Shown piece after piece: positions 41,671 to 50,147 of a stretch of DNA of 64,000 nt. The first letter of the stretch is position 1. Each line of letters opens with the position of its first letter. The position numbers were made by a program, and so were the translations under genes. The stretch is from assembly GCA_965200975.1 (NCBI GenBank), contig OZ241740.1, positions 1,674,001-1,738,000 on the forward strand, read 5' to 3'. The notes under the pieces are model-generated. The model saw only the letters and a list, made by a program, of their open reading frames with translations. It did no database searches and was not told the DNA's origin. This DNA is from S5-327 sp965200975. GTDB lineage: Bacteria; Chloroflexota; Dehalococcoidia; Lucifugimonadales; Australimonadaceae.

Positions 41671-42980
41671 TGGCCTCGCAGCCCGCTGCTTTCCCCCGCA
41701 GGCGCATCATTCGGGCGCAGTACTTTATGTCGTTCTCGTGGAGCCTCGGGCTGTGGGCGGCGGTGCCCGTCATTCCCATTCTGTCGCTGCAGCTCAACGA
41801 GAACCTCGCGTACGCGGGGCTCGTGGTTTCAATCGGCGGAGCGGGGCGATTCGTGGTCAGCTACGTCACAGGGCCGCTGCTCGACCGTTTCGGGCGGCGC
41901 GGAGTCGGCGGCATCGGCGTATTCATTCGCATGGTCTTCTCGTTCCTCGAGGGGCTTTCGCCTACTTACTTCGCGCTGCTGGCGTTCCGTTTCGGCTCCG
42001 GCATCGGCACCTCCATCTGGGGAACAGCGCAGCAGACCATCACTGCCGATGTTGCAACCTCGCAAGACAGGGGGCGCATCAGCGGGCGGAAGCAAGGGTA
42101 TGCGCATTTGGGCGCCATCATCGGGCCGGTGATCGGCGGCGCCGCATGGTGGATCACCGACGACATTCGCATCCCGTTCTTCATCAACGGGTTCAGCAAA
42201 ATGGCGTGCCTGCTCGTGATGCTGTTCATTATGGTCGAGACCAAGCAGATCTCGGCCCGGCCGGAGGGCGCCGAGGAGCGGAAGAGCCAAGCGCTTCCCG
42301 AACGGCAGACGCGCCCAAGCCTCGTCCGCCGTCTCGGCAACGTTCATAGCGGTATCGCCGCTCTTGCCGCCACCGGTTTCCTCTACGTGCTTATTGGGAC
42401 GTTCGCGGTGCACCTTATGCGCTCGACAGTGCAGGACCTGGTGCTGCCCGTATACGTCAATGAAGTGCTCAACCTGACATCATTCTCCCTAGGCATCATC
42501 ATTGCGGCGATGGGCGCCGGCGGACTGGCGGCGTCGCTCGTCGGCGGATGGGCGACCGACCGCTGGGACGTGCAAGTCGTCGTAATCCCCGGCGCGCTGA
42601 TAGCTGCGGGAGGGCTGGCGCTCACGGCGCAGGAGCCCGGTCTTGCAGGCATGGCGCTGCTTGCGGCGGCGCTCGGCGGGGCTGCGAGCCTTGTCCAGGT
42701 GGGCACGCAGGCGTTCTCTATCGACGTGTCGCCGCGCGGGGCGCGAGGCCGGTTCTTCGGGCAGACGCAGGCCGCGGGGCACCTGGCGACGTTCGTCGGC
42801 CCGTTCGCCATAGGGGGAATCGCGGATCTTTTCGGGTTCGTGGTGGCCCTCTACGTCATCGGCGGAGTGTTCCTGTTCGTGGCGCCGGTGGGCGTGTTGA
42901 TGGGCGTCGTGGGGCCGCGCGTCCGGGCGCGGCAGGCGGAGGAAGCGGAGGCGGCGGCGGGCGCCAAGCCGCCGGCCTGA
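41670..42980 (+). CDS. MFS transporter
   Basis: 436 residues from ATG 41670, which overlaps the kinase TGA (TGATG). Twelve membrane segments in two halves. The loop 2-3 motif is YVTGPLLDRFGRR and the equivalent in the second half is GGWATDRWD. A ~30-residue charged central loop (KQISARPEGAEERKSQ) separates the halves. Position between a sugar kinase and an aldolase suggests uptake of the kinase substrate. Confidence 0.87.
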   Translation: MASQPAAFPRRRIIRAQYFMSFSWSLGLWAAVPVIPILSLQLNENLAYAGLVVSIGGAGRFVVSYVTGPLLDRFGRRGVGGIGVFIRMVFSFLEGLSPTYFALLAFRFGSGIGTSIWGTAQQTITADVATSQDRGRISGRKQGYAHLGAIIGPVIGGAAWWITDDIRIPFFINGFSKMACLLVMLFIMVETKQISARPEGAEERKSQALPERQTRPSLVRRLGNVHSGIAALAATGFLYVLIGTFAVHLMRSTVQDLVLPVYVNEVLNLTSFSLGIIIAAMGAGGLAASLVGGWATDRWDVQVVVIPGALIAAGGLALTAQEPGLAGMALLAAALGGAASLVQVGTQAFSIDVSPRGARGRFFGQTQAAGHLATFVGPFAIGGIADLFGFVVALYVIGGVFLFVAPVGVLMGVVGPRVRARQAEEAEAAAGAKPPA

Positions 42981-43005
42981 CCACTCCTGCTGGTATCCTA
43001 GACCC

Positions 43006-43686
43006 GTGAGCGACGCCGCCTCGTCCGCCTACAACGCTATTCGCCATGAAGTGCTCGACGCTGCGCGGGCGATGCACCGCTACGGCCTCGTCGTGGCGTC
43101 GTCCGGCAATGTGAGCGCGCGCGTGGCCGGCGGGGCCGATCTGATCGCCGTCACTACCGCCGGCAAGGACTACGCCACGATGGGCGTCGAGCAGGTCGTG
43201 GTCGTCGATTTCGAGGGCGAGCCGGTCGAGGGGAACGGCCTGCCGTCGACGGAGACGCTCTTGCACGTGGCGCTCTACCGCGCCCGCCCGGACGTGCAGG
43301 CTGTGATGCACACCCACTCGGTGTACGCGAGCGCGCTGGCGGTCGCAGGGCTCCCGCTCCCGCCGCTTATCGACGAGATGGTGGTGTTGCTGGGAGACAG
43401 CGTGGAAGTCTCGGAGTACGCGTTTCCGGGCACTGAGGAGCTGGGCGAGTCCGTTGTCGCGGCGCTGGGCGAGCGGAACGCCGCGCTCATCCGCAATCAC
43501 GGCCTGGTAGGCGTGGGGGCGAGTCCTGGGCAGGCGCTGAACGTCTGCCTGCTGGCTGAGCGCATCGCCCACATCTACGCTGCGGCGCGAATGCTCGGCG
43601 CAGCGGCGCCGCTCCCTGCCGACGCGGTCGCTACAGAGATGGAGCTGTTCCGGATGCGTCAGGCGGCGCAGGCCGCCGGGGGCTAG
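43006..43686 (+). CDS. Class II aldolase/adducin-family protein (fuculose-phosphate aldolase-like)
   Basis: 226 residues from GTG 43006. Zinc site HTHSVYAS (two His) with a third His in IRNHGLV, catalytic acid Glu in PSTETLLH, and substrate-phosphate loops SSGNVSARV and TTAGKDY. Size and motifs fit L-fuculose-1-phosphate aldolase/L-ribulose-5-phosphate 4-epimerase. With the upstream kinase and permease it likely splits a phosphorylated sugar into DHAP and an aldehyde. Confidence 0.87.
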   Translation: MSDAASSAYNAIRHEVLDAARAMHRYGLVVASSGNVSARVAGGADLIAVTTAGKDYATMGVEQVVVVDFEGEPVEGNGLPSTETLLHVALYRARPDVQAVMHTHSVYASALAVAGLPLPPLIDEMVVLLGDSVEVSEYAFPGTEELGESVVAALGERNAALIRNHGLVGVGASPGQALNVCLLAERIAHIYAAARMLGAAAPLPADAVATEMELFRMRQAAQAAGG

Positions 43687-43696
43687 GAGCGCGTCG

Positions 43697-44056
43697 ATGC
43701 GAGTGCCTTCGTTTCTGCTGCGGCGACTGTACGTAAAGGGGAGCCTGAGGGCGACCGGGGACGGCTTCGCGTTCGATCTGCGCAACCAGCTGGGCGCGGG
43801 GTACGCCAGGCGGCTATTCCCTCTCGCGCTCGACGGGGCGGAGCTCGATATGGCCGCCACAACGTTCGAAATCGAGGGGAAACGCATCGCCTTCGACGCG
43901 GTGTCCGCCGACACCCCTTTCACGCTCGCGCTGAACAGGACGACCACCATCGCCTACTCCGGCGGCGCAGTCGCCCCGGGGCCGCACAAGATCGGGATGC
44001 GGTTCGAGGTGGCCGGCCTCGGCGAGCTGGGGTTCGACTTCACCGACGTCGCGTAG
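43697..44056 (+). CDS. Small beta-rich protein, unknown function
   Basis: 119 residues from ATG 43697, 10 bases after the aldolase stop and preceded by GGAGCG. Alternating hydrophobic/polar pattern predicts a small beta sandwich (FDLRNQLGAGYARRLFPLAL; FEVAGLGELGFDFTDV). No signal peptide or membrane helix. The opening VPSFLLRRLYVKGSLR recurs in hypothetical proteins of this sort, but I cannot name a family. Its place inside the sugar module is the only functional clue. Confidence 0.65.
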   Translation: MRVPSFLLRRLYVKGSLRATGDGFAFDLRNQLGAGYARRLFPLALDGAELDMAATTFEIEGKRIAFDAVSADTPFTLALNRTTTIAYSGGAVAPGPHKIGMRFEVAGLGELGFDFTDVA

Positions 44057-44072
44057 GCGCAGCGCAGCGGCA

Positions 44073-45011
44073 ATGGTAACGGCGCTGCAGACGGTGGCGA
44101 TAACGGGCGCCGCAGGGTACATCGGCAAGCGGCTGGCGCAGCGCCTGCTGCAGGACGAGGGCGTCCGGCGCGTCGTGGGGATCGACATCCGCCCGGCGCC
44201 GCTCGACGACGCCCGCTACGAGCACGTGCGACAGGACATCCGCGCGCCGCTCGGCGCCGCGCTTGCAGGCGTCGAGGCCGTAGCGCATCTCGCGTTCGCG
44301 ATGCGCCCGCCGCGCAGGCGCGAGGAGGGCCGGAGCGTGAACGTGGGCGGCGCCGCGAATGTGCTCGACGCATGCGCCGAGGCGGGCGTCCGGCGCGTTG
44401 TGCTGCTGTCGAGCGCAACCGTCTACGGCGCCCGGCCCGACAACCCGGACGCGCTCACGGAGGAGGCGCCGCTCCGCCCGCGGCGAGGATTCGCCTACGC
44501 CGAAGACAAGGCGGTCTGCGAGGCGCGCTTCCTCCGGTTCGGTGAGACGGACGCCTCTCGCTGCGTCTCGATACTGCGCAGCTGCATCGTGATGGGGCCG
44601 AACGCGGCGAACTTCATCACGAGCGCGCTGGACAAGCCGGCGCTCCTGGGCGTTCGAGGCGCCGACCCGGCGATGCAGTTCGTTCACGAGGACGACCTCG
44701 CCGAGGCGCTCGCCCGGTTCGCGCTCGAACCCCGCCCGGGCGTTTTCAACGTCGCAGGGCCGGGCAGCGTCCGCTGGTCGGAGCTCGTAGCGATGGCGGG
44801 CAAGCGGCTGATCGCCCTGCCCGCTCCGCTCGCCTACGGGCTGACGGAGCTCGCCTGGATTGCACGCATACAGAGCGACGCTCCCGGGGCCGGGCTCGAC
44901 CTCATCCGCTGGCCCTGGACCGTCAGCGCCGCCAAGCTCGCCGGCGAGCTTGGCGGCGCGTTCGCTTTCACATCGCGGGAGGCGGCGGAGGCGGCCCTCC
45001 GACGCTCTTAG
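44073..45011 (+). CDS. NAD-dependent epimerase/dehydratase (extended SDR)
   Basis: 312 residues from ATG 44073. NAD-binding ITGAAGYIGKRL at residues 9-20, GIDIRPAP at the end of beta-2, LSSATVYGARPDNP (catalytic Ser/Tyr region) and YAEDKAVCE giving YxxxK. C-terminal substrate domain is short. The family converts nucleotide sugars, flavanones or 3-keto steroids. Final gene of the kinase-MFS-aldolase module; its stop overlaps the convergent molybdopterin subunit by 4 bases. Confidence 0.86.
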   Translation: MVTALQTVAITGAAGYIGKRLAQRLLQDEGVRRVVGIDIRPAPLDDARYEHVRQDIRAPLGAALAGVEAVAHLAFAMRPPRRREEGRSVNVGGAANVLDACAEAGVRRVVLLSSATVYGARPDNPDALTEEAPLRPRRGFAYAEDKAVCEARFLRFGETDASRCVSILRSCIVMGPNAANFITSALDKPALLGVRGADPAMQFVHEDDLAEALARFALEPRPGVFNVAGPGSVRWSELVAMAGKRLIALPAPLAYGLTELAWIARIQSDAPGAGLDLIRWPWTVSAAKLAGELGGAFAFTSREAAEAALRRS

Positions 45012-47260
45012 GCCTCGCCGCCTTCCAGCGCGCGCCAGAGGCGCTCAGCAAGGAGGGGCATATCGACGGCGGAAGCGCTCTCCGCGCCGGCGCGGCTGAG
45101 CGCGTCGACCACCGCATTGGCGACCGCCACGGGCGCGGCCACCGTCGGCAGTTCGCCTATGCCCTTGATGCCGAGGGGGTTCGTCGGCGACGGGGTCTGG
45201 AGGCTTGCAAGCTTCAGATCGGGGAGAGACTCCGCGACGGGGACGCCGTAGGTCATCAGGTTCGTAGTCTGCGGCAGTCCGGCGCCGGAGTAGACCATTC
45301 CCTCGCTCAGCGCCTGTCCTATGCCCTGGACGATGCCGCCCTGCGCCTGCCCCCGCACGATGACCGGGTTGATCATCGGCCCGCAATCGTGCACGGCGGC
45401 GTAGTCGGCGAGCCGCACGTCGCCTGTCTCGGCGTCGAGCTCCACGACGGCCACATGCGCCGCGAACGCGAACGGGTTGTTCGGCAGCTCGTAGGCGGCC
45501 TCCGCCTCGACGCCTTCCGGGGGAACCGCGCCTCCGGCGCTGTCGAGCCGCTCCTTCGCGCTCAGGAGCGCCGCGTACATCGCATTGCCGCCGACGGCGA
45601 GGCCGCGGCTTGAGGTCGTGCCTCCTCCTACGGGCAAGGACTCCGTATCGCCGTGCCGCACCTCCACGCTCTCCGGCGCGACGTCCAAGACGTCGGCTGC
45701 AATCTGCGCGAACGAGGTGGCGGTGCCCTGCCCGTGCGGCGACACGTCGGTGAAGACTGTTACGCGGCCATCGGGCGCGACGCGGACGCGGGCGACGCTC
45801 TTGCGGACGCCGGCCTTCCCGCCGGACGCTTTGATGACGGTTGCGACGCCGACGCCGGTGCGCATCGGGCCGCGCTCCGCCGTCTGCCGTTCACGCAAGG
45901 CGTCGTAGTCCACGAGGCTAAGCGCCTGCTCGAGGGCGGGCGCGAAGTCGCCGGAGTCGTAGGCGAGTCCGGTGGCGGTGGTGTACGGGAAGGCGTCGGG
46001 CGGAACGAAATTGCGGCAGCGGATCTCCGCCGGGTCGATCCCCAGTTTGCGCGCCGCCTCATCGATGATGCGCTCGATAGGCACGGCGGCCTCCGGGCCG
46101 CCGGCGCCGCGGTAGGGGCCGGTGGGGGGACGGTTGGTCGTTACGCCGAGGCACTCCACATCCATCGCGGGGATGACGTAGGGGCCGGCGACGCGTTGCA
46201 CCGCATTGCCGAGCGGCCCGCCGCTCGATGTGAGGAAGTAGGCGCCAAGATCGGCGAGCATCCGCACCCTAAGGCCCAGTATCGTTCCGTCGCGGCGGAC
46301 CGCGGCCTGCACGTCCGCGGTGAAGCCGCGACCGTGCGACGCCACCGTGTTTTCGGAGCGCTGCTCGGTCCACTTCACGGGAGCGCCGAGGCGCACCGCC
46401 GCGTACGCAGCGGCGACCTCCTCCGGCCACACTTCTATCTTGCGTCCGAACCCGCCGCCGACATCGGGGGTTACAACGCGCACGTCGAGGCTGCCGGGGA
46501 GCAGGAGTTCCAGGTACGTCTTAACCCGGTGGGGCACCTGCGTCGACGTCCACACCGTCAGCCGCCCGGCTTCCGGGTCGTGACGCGCGACGACGCCTCT
46601 GCACTCCATCGGCGTCGCGACGAGGCGCGGGACTTCATACGCGGCCTCGACAATTTCGTCGGCCATCGCGAACGCGCCGTCGATGTCGCCGGCGCCGGCG
46701 GTTGCGCGCATCACCACATTCGTCCCTATGCGGTCGTGGAGCGGAGCGGCGTCTGCCGCTGCGGCGCGCGGGTCGAGCAGCGGAGGCAGCGGGTCGTAGG
46801 TCACGGTGATGCGGTCGCGCGCGTCGTACGCCTCCGCCCGGGTGCGGGCGACGACCATCGCGACGGGCTGACCGACGTAGCGAACGCGGTCGGTTGCGAG
46901 CACGGGATGATCGGGCACAGGGGTTTCGCCCATCCCCTCGCGGCGGATCGCGCCGATCTCGCCCACGACGCCGTCGAGGTCGGCGCCGGTGTAGACCGCC
47001 GCTACGCCGGGGCTCGCCAGCGCCTCGGCGACGTCGACGCTGCGGAGGAGCGCGTGCGGCTCTGTGCTGCGGAGCACGGCGGCGTGGAGCATATCGTCGA
47101 GCGCGATGTCGTCGACGAATTGGCCGTCGCCGCGGAGGAGGCGCTCGTCCTCGAAGCGGGCGATGCTCCGCCCGCGCCAAGGGGCTGCTTCTTCCGCCGC
47201 CGGAGAAGCAGCCGAGGGTTGGGCGAACGAGGACGCGCTCTCGCGGGTTGAGGCGGCCAT
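45008..47260 (-). CDS. Xanthine dehydrogenase-family molybdopterin-binding large subunit
   Basis: 750 residues. N-terminal domain with SIARFEDERLLRGDGQFVDD, AAVLRSTEPHAL and VRYVGQPVAMVVARTRAEA. The Mo-binding domains have GGGFGRKIEVWPEEV, PTGPYRGAGGPEA (the conserved AYRG-type loop) and VRGQAQGGIVQGIGQALSEGM with IKGIGELPTVAAP carrying the catalytic Glu (GIGE). It is more CoxL-like than the copy at 17304. No 2Fe-2S or FAD subunit gene adjoins. It lies 3 bases downstream of the double-cupin gene and is probably co-transcribed with it. Confidence 0.92.
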   Translation of the reverse strand: MAASTRESASSFAQPSAASPAAEEAAPWRGRSIARFEDERLLRGDGQFVDDIALDDMLHAAVLRSTEPHALLRSVDVAEALASPGVAAVYTGADLDGVVGEIGAIRREGMGETPVPDHPVLATDRVRYVGQPVAMVVARTRAEAYDARDRITVTYDPLPPLLDPRAAAADAAPLHDRIGTNVVMRATAGAGDIDGAFAMADEIVEAAYEVPRLVATPMECRGVVARHDPEAGRLTVWTSTQVPHRVKTYLELLLPGSLDVRVVTPDVGGGFGRKIEVWPEEVAAAYAAVRLGAPVKWTEQRSENTVASHGRGFTADVQAAVRRDGTILGLRVRMLADLGAYFLTSSGGPLGNAVQRVAGPYVIPAMDVECLGVTTNRPPTGPYRGAGGPEAAVPIERIIDEAARKLGIDPAEIRCRNFVPPDAFPYTTATGLAYDSGDFAPALEQALSLVDYDALRERQTAERGPMRTGVGVATVIKASGGKAGVRKSVARVRVAPDGRVTVFTDVSPHGQGTATSFAQIAADVLDVAPESVEVRHGDTESLPVGGGTTSSRGLAVGGNAMYAALLSAKERLDSAGGAVPPEGVEAEAAYELPNNPFAFAAHVAVVELDAETGDVRLADYAAVHDCGPMINPVIVRGQAQGGIVQGIGQALSEGMVYSGAGLPQTTNLMTYGVPVAESLPDLKLASLQTPSPTNPLGIKGIGELPTVAAPVAVANAVVDALSRAGAESASAVDMPLLAERLWRALEGGEA

Positions 47261-47263
47261 GCG

Positions 47264-48268
47264 TTACTCGACCGGGAGCACCGGAGTGTGCACCTGCATA
47301 TAGGTGCCGGGGATCTGCTGCCAGCAGATGAAGCGCAGATCCTCGTCGTGGGGGTTGAGCGTCTCGTGCCTGCTTCCGGCGGGGATGCATGCGAAGTCGC
47401 CGGCGGCGACGTTCACGCGCTGCTCGCCGATCAGCTCGACTCCCTGGCCGGCGATGTAGTAGCGGACAGCGTCGCCGGAGGTTTGGGGAGCGCCCTGCTC
47501 GGTCTTCCCCGGCACGTTCTCCATAAACAGTTGGAACGAGTAGATGTCGAACCCGAGCTCCGGGGAGATGATGTGATGGCGGCCGGGGCCCCACTCCATC
47601 AGCGGAGCGTCCGCCGCGCGGACGTGCAGCCGCTTCTGTCCGCGCCGGCGCTGCACCTCGAGCGCGACCCTGCCGAACGCCATCTGCTCTTCGAGGTAGC
47701 GCAGGTAGAGCGGCCACGGTTCGAGCTGCGAGAGTTCGGCGTCGGAGAGGTCGCTCACCTCCGGCGCCTTGTGGGGGGCGGCGAGGTGCACGAACGGCGT
47801 GGCCACCTGCCGGTAGGTGCCGGGGAACTGCTGGGCGGCGAGGAAGACGAGAGGCTCGGGGTGGGGGTTTTCCGTGCCATGCCATATGTTCGCCGGCACG
47901 TGGCAGAAGTCGCCGACCTCCACATCGAACCGGACGTCCTCGATGAGCTCCTGGCCTCCGCCCTTCACGTAGTACTTCAACGCGTCGCCGTGGGTGTGGT
48001 AGCGCTCCGAGCCGCCTGCGCGCCCCGACGTGAAGACGTGCAGGTTGTGGACGTTGAACCCCAGCTCCGGCCCGACAATGATGCGCTGGTTGGGGCCGGC
48101 ACCCTGCACGTTGGCCTCTTCGGCGGGGACGTGGACGCGGCCAACCTTGCGGCGCTTGTCGATTGCGAGCGCGGCGCGCCCGAAGTTCGCCTGTTTCTCC
48201 ATATAAAGCGCGTAGAGCTCCTCGGGGGAGAGCTCCGCAAGCTCCTCGGGCAACACGCTATCGGCCAT
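47264..48268 (-). CDS. Double-cupin protein, gentisate dioxygenase-like
   Basis: 334 residues from ATG 48268 (AGGAGGGAATCG). Two tandem cupin halves with parallel motifs: half one GSERYHTHGDALKYYVKG and FCHVPANIWHGTENPH; half two GAPQTSGDAVRYYIAG and FACIPAGSRHETLNPHDEDL. Half one keeps the His-x-His metal site while half two lacks it (TSGDA). Each half also ends in a QQFPGTYRQV / QQIPGTYMQV repeat. The fold resembles gentisate 1,2-dioxygenase, but ring-cleavage activity is not proven. Pairing with a Mo hydroxylase suggests an aromatic or N-heterocycle pathway. Confidence 0.82.
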   Translation of the reverse strand: MADSVLPEELAELSPEELYALYMEKQANFGRAALAIDKRRKVGRVHVPAEEANVQGAGPNQRIIVGPELGFNVHNLHVFTSGRAGGSERYHTHGDALKYYVKGGGQELIEDVRFDVEVGDFCHVPANIWHGTENPHPEPLVFLAAQQFPGTYRQVATPFVHLAAPHKAPEVSDLSDAELSQLEPWPLYLRYLEEQMAFGRVALEVQRRRGQKRLHVRAADAPLMEWGPGRHHIISPELGFDIYSFQLFMENVPGKTEQGAPQTSGDAVRYYIAGQGVELIGEQRVNVAAGDFACIPAGSRHETLNPHDEDLRFICWQQIPGTYMQVHTPVLPVE

Positions 48269-48476
48269 TCGATTCCCTCCTGCGCAAGCGCGGCTCTGCG
48301 CGTGAGGCTAGGCGTCCTGCAGGGAGGGTGTCAACCTTGGCGCATAGGCGGAGGGGCAACCCTGCGCGTAAGGGGGGGGCTACAGGGCTAGTTCGGATCC
48401 CTGCGGTCGGGTCTTCCCGCTACGCCCCGAGAGAAATTTGCCAAGCGAGTGGGCGGCGGGTATGGTGCGACGCGCT

Positions 48477-50142
48477 ATGCCGGAGCTGAATTTCAAGGGC
48501 AAGCAGCACATATACGCCCACCACCTCACCGTGCCGTACCGGCCGCTCGTCTCCGACGCGGCCAAGAGCGTCGCTTTTGCCCCCCCCCACGAACGCGTGT
48601 TCTAATTCGGCGCCGCCGCTCGACGGCAACCTCATCGTCCACGGCGACAACCTTCACGCGCTGAATGCGCTGCTCCCGCGCTACGCCGGGCGCGTCAAGT
48701 GCATCTACATCGACCCGCCCTACAACACCGGCAACGAGGGTTGGATCTACAACGACAACGTCAACAGCCCGCTGATGCTGGAGTGGCTCGCCACGCACAG
48801 CCCTGTCGACGGCGAGGATATGGAGCGACACGACAAGTGGCTCTGCATGATGTGGCCGCGCCTGCACCTCCTCCGCGAACTGCTCGCCGACGACGGCGTC
48901 ATCTTCGTCTCCATCGACGACAACGAGCAGCACCACCTCCGCATGCTGATGGACGAGGTGTTTGAGGCGGAGAATTTTGTTGCCTCAATTGCTTGGTGGT
49001 CGAAGTTCACGTTAGCCAACGATGTAAAAGGCGTTTCTAGCCAACACGAGACTGTTCTTATCTACGCTAAAGAGTCTAAGTCTTTCGAAATGGGACTCTT
49101 GCCACGTACTGAGGAGATGAATGCCGCATACAGTAATCGTGATGGAGACCCAAGAGGACCTTGGATGGCTTCCCCGCTGCACGCAAAGAGCGGTCGAGAA
49201 GAACAGCGATATTCTTTCAAGTTTCCCAATGGAGTAAACTGGGAACCTCCCAGAGGGACATACCCACGTTACTCCATTGGGAAACTTGAAGAACTCTATC
49301 ACGATAATAGGCTCTACTTCGGGCGCAACAACAACGCGCAGCCAAGCAGAAAGACTTACTTATCTGAAGTGAAGCAGGGCAAGACGGTTGGTTCTCTTTG
49401 GCCTCATGAAGAAGTCGGCCACACAGCTGGGGCTCGAAACACCATAAAGGCCATATTCGCTGATAGGACCGACCCCTTTAGCAACCCTAAGCCGGTAGGT
49501 CTCATAGAGCGTATTCTAGACATCGCCACCAGCCCCGACGACATCATCCTCGATTCGTTCGCAGGCTCCGGCACGACGGCGCACGCGGTGCTGGCGCTGA
49601 ACAAGGAGGACGGCGGCAACCGGCGGTTCATCCTCGTCGAATGTGAGGAGTACGCCGACACGATTACGGCGGAGCGGGTGCGGCGCGTGATTCGGGGCGT
49701 TCCCGAGGCGGGAGACGCGTCGCTGCGGGAGGGGCTTGGCGGCTCGTTCACCTACTGCACGCTCGGCGACCCTATCGACATCGAGCAGATGCTCACCGGC
49801 GAGTCGCTGCCGCCGTTCGAGACGCTCGCCGCCTACCTGCTTCACACGGCGTCGGGGCTGTCGGCGGGCACCGAGTCGTTGTCGAGACCCAACGACGACG
49901 GGTTGTTTCATGAGGCTAACGGAACCAGCTACTACTTGCTCTACAAACCGAAACTCGAATGGCTGCGCAGCAACGCTGCGATGCTCAACGCGGATCGCGC
50001 AGGGCGGATCGCGGCGGCCTGCGCGTCGAGCGCGAGCAAAGCGATTGTGTTCGCGGCGGGCAAGTTTATGGGGCAGCGGGAGTTGGCGGACAAGCGCATC
50101 ACGTTCTGCCAACTGCCGTACGAGTTGCACCGTCCTGCGTGA
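48477..50142 (+). CDS. mod: Type III restriction-modification DNA methyltransferase (Mod), split by a poly-C frameshift
   Basis: A 42-codon frame from ATG 48477 (MPELNFKGKQHIYAHH...) reads to TAA 48603. The rest is open one frame over to 50142. They join if the nine-C run at 48580-48588 had eight C. The body has catalytic motif IV DPPYNTGNEGW and SAM-binding motif I DSFAGSGTTAH, the order of beta-class N6-adenine methyltransferases, with a target-recognition region between them. MPELNFKGK at the start is standard for this family. Mod methylates one strand of an asymmetric site and gives specificity to Res. As read here the gene is off or mis-sequenced; see the repeat entries. Confidence 0.85.
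48580..48588 (+). repeat. Nine-C homopolymer tract at the mod frameshift
   Basis: GCTTTTG is followed by nine C and then ACGAACG. Changing the tract by one base moves the frame between the N-terminal and the main mod segment. Simple-sequence tracts inside type III mod genes are known slip sites for phase variation in Haemophilus, Neisseria and others. A homopolymer count error is the alternative. Confidence 0.7.
49216..49290. repeat. Perfect 22-bp inverted repeats inside the mod recognition domain (possible invertible segment)
   Basis: 49216-49237 (TTCAAGTTTCCCAATGGAGT plus AA) is the exact reverse complement of 49269-49290, with 31 bases between. The segment is 75 bases, in frame. Forward it encodes FKFPNGV-NWEPPRGTYPR-YSIGKLE. 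Inverted it encodes FKFPNGV-TWVCPSGRFPV-YSIGKLE, also without a stop and keeping W, P, G and P at the same places. Confidence 0.75.
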
Positions 50143-50147
50143 CGTCC

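Noticed and set aside
45653..47251. 532-codon plus-strand ORF opposite the second molybdopterin subunit
   Set aside because: Antisense shadow of a conserved enzyme, with low-complexity Arg/Asp/Gly content.
49012..49302. Minus-strand ORF within mod (96 codons) sharing FKFPNGV with the sense strand
   Set aside because: Not a gene: the shared peptide results from the 22-bp inverted repeat. It is useful only as a preview of the inverted orientation.
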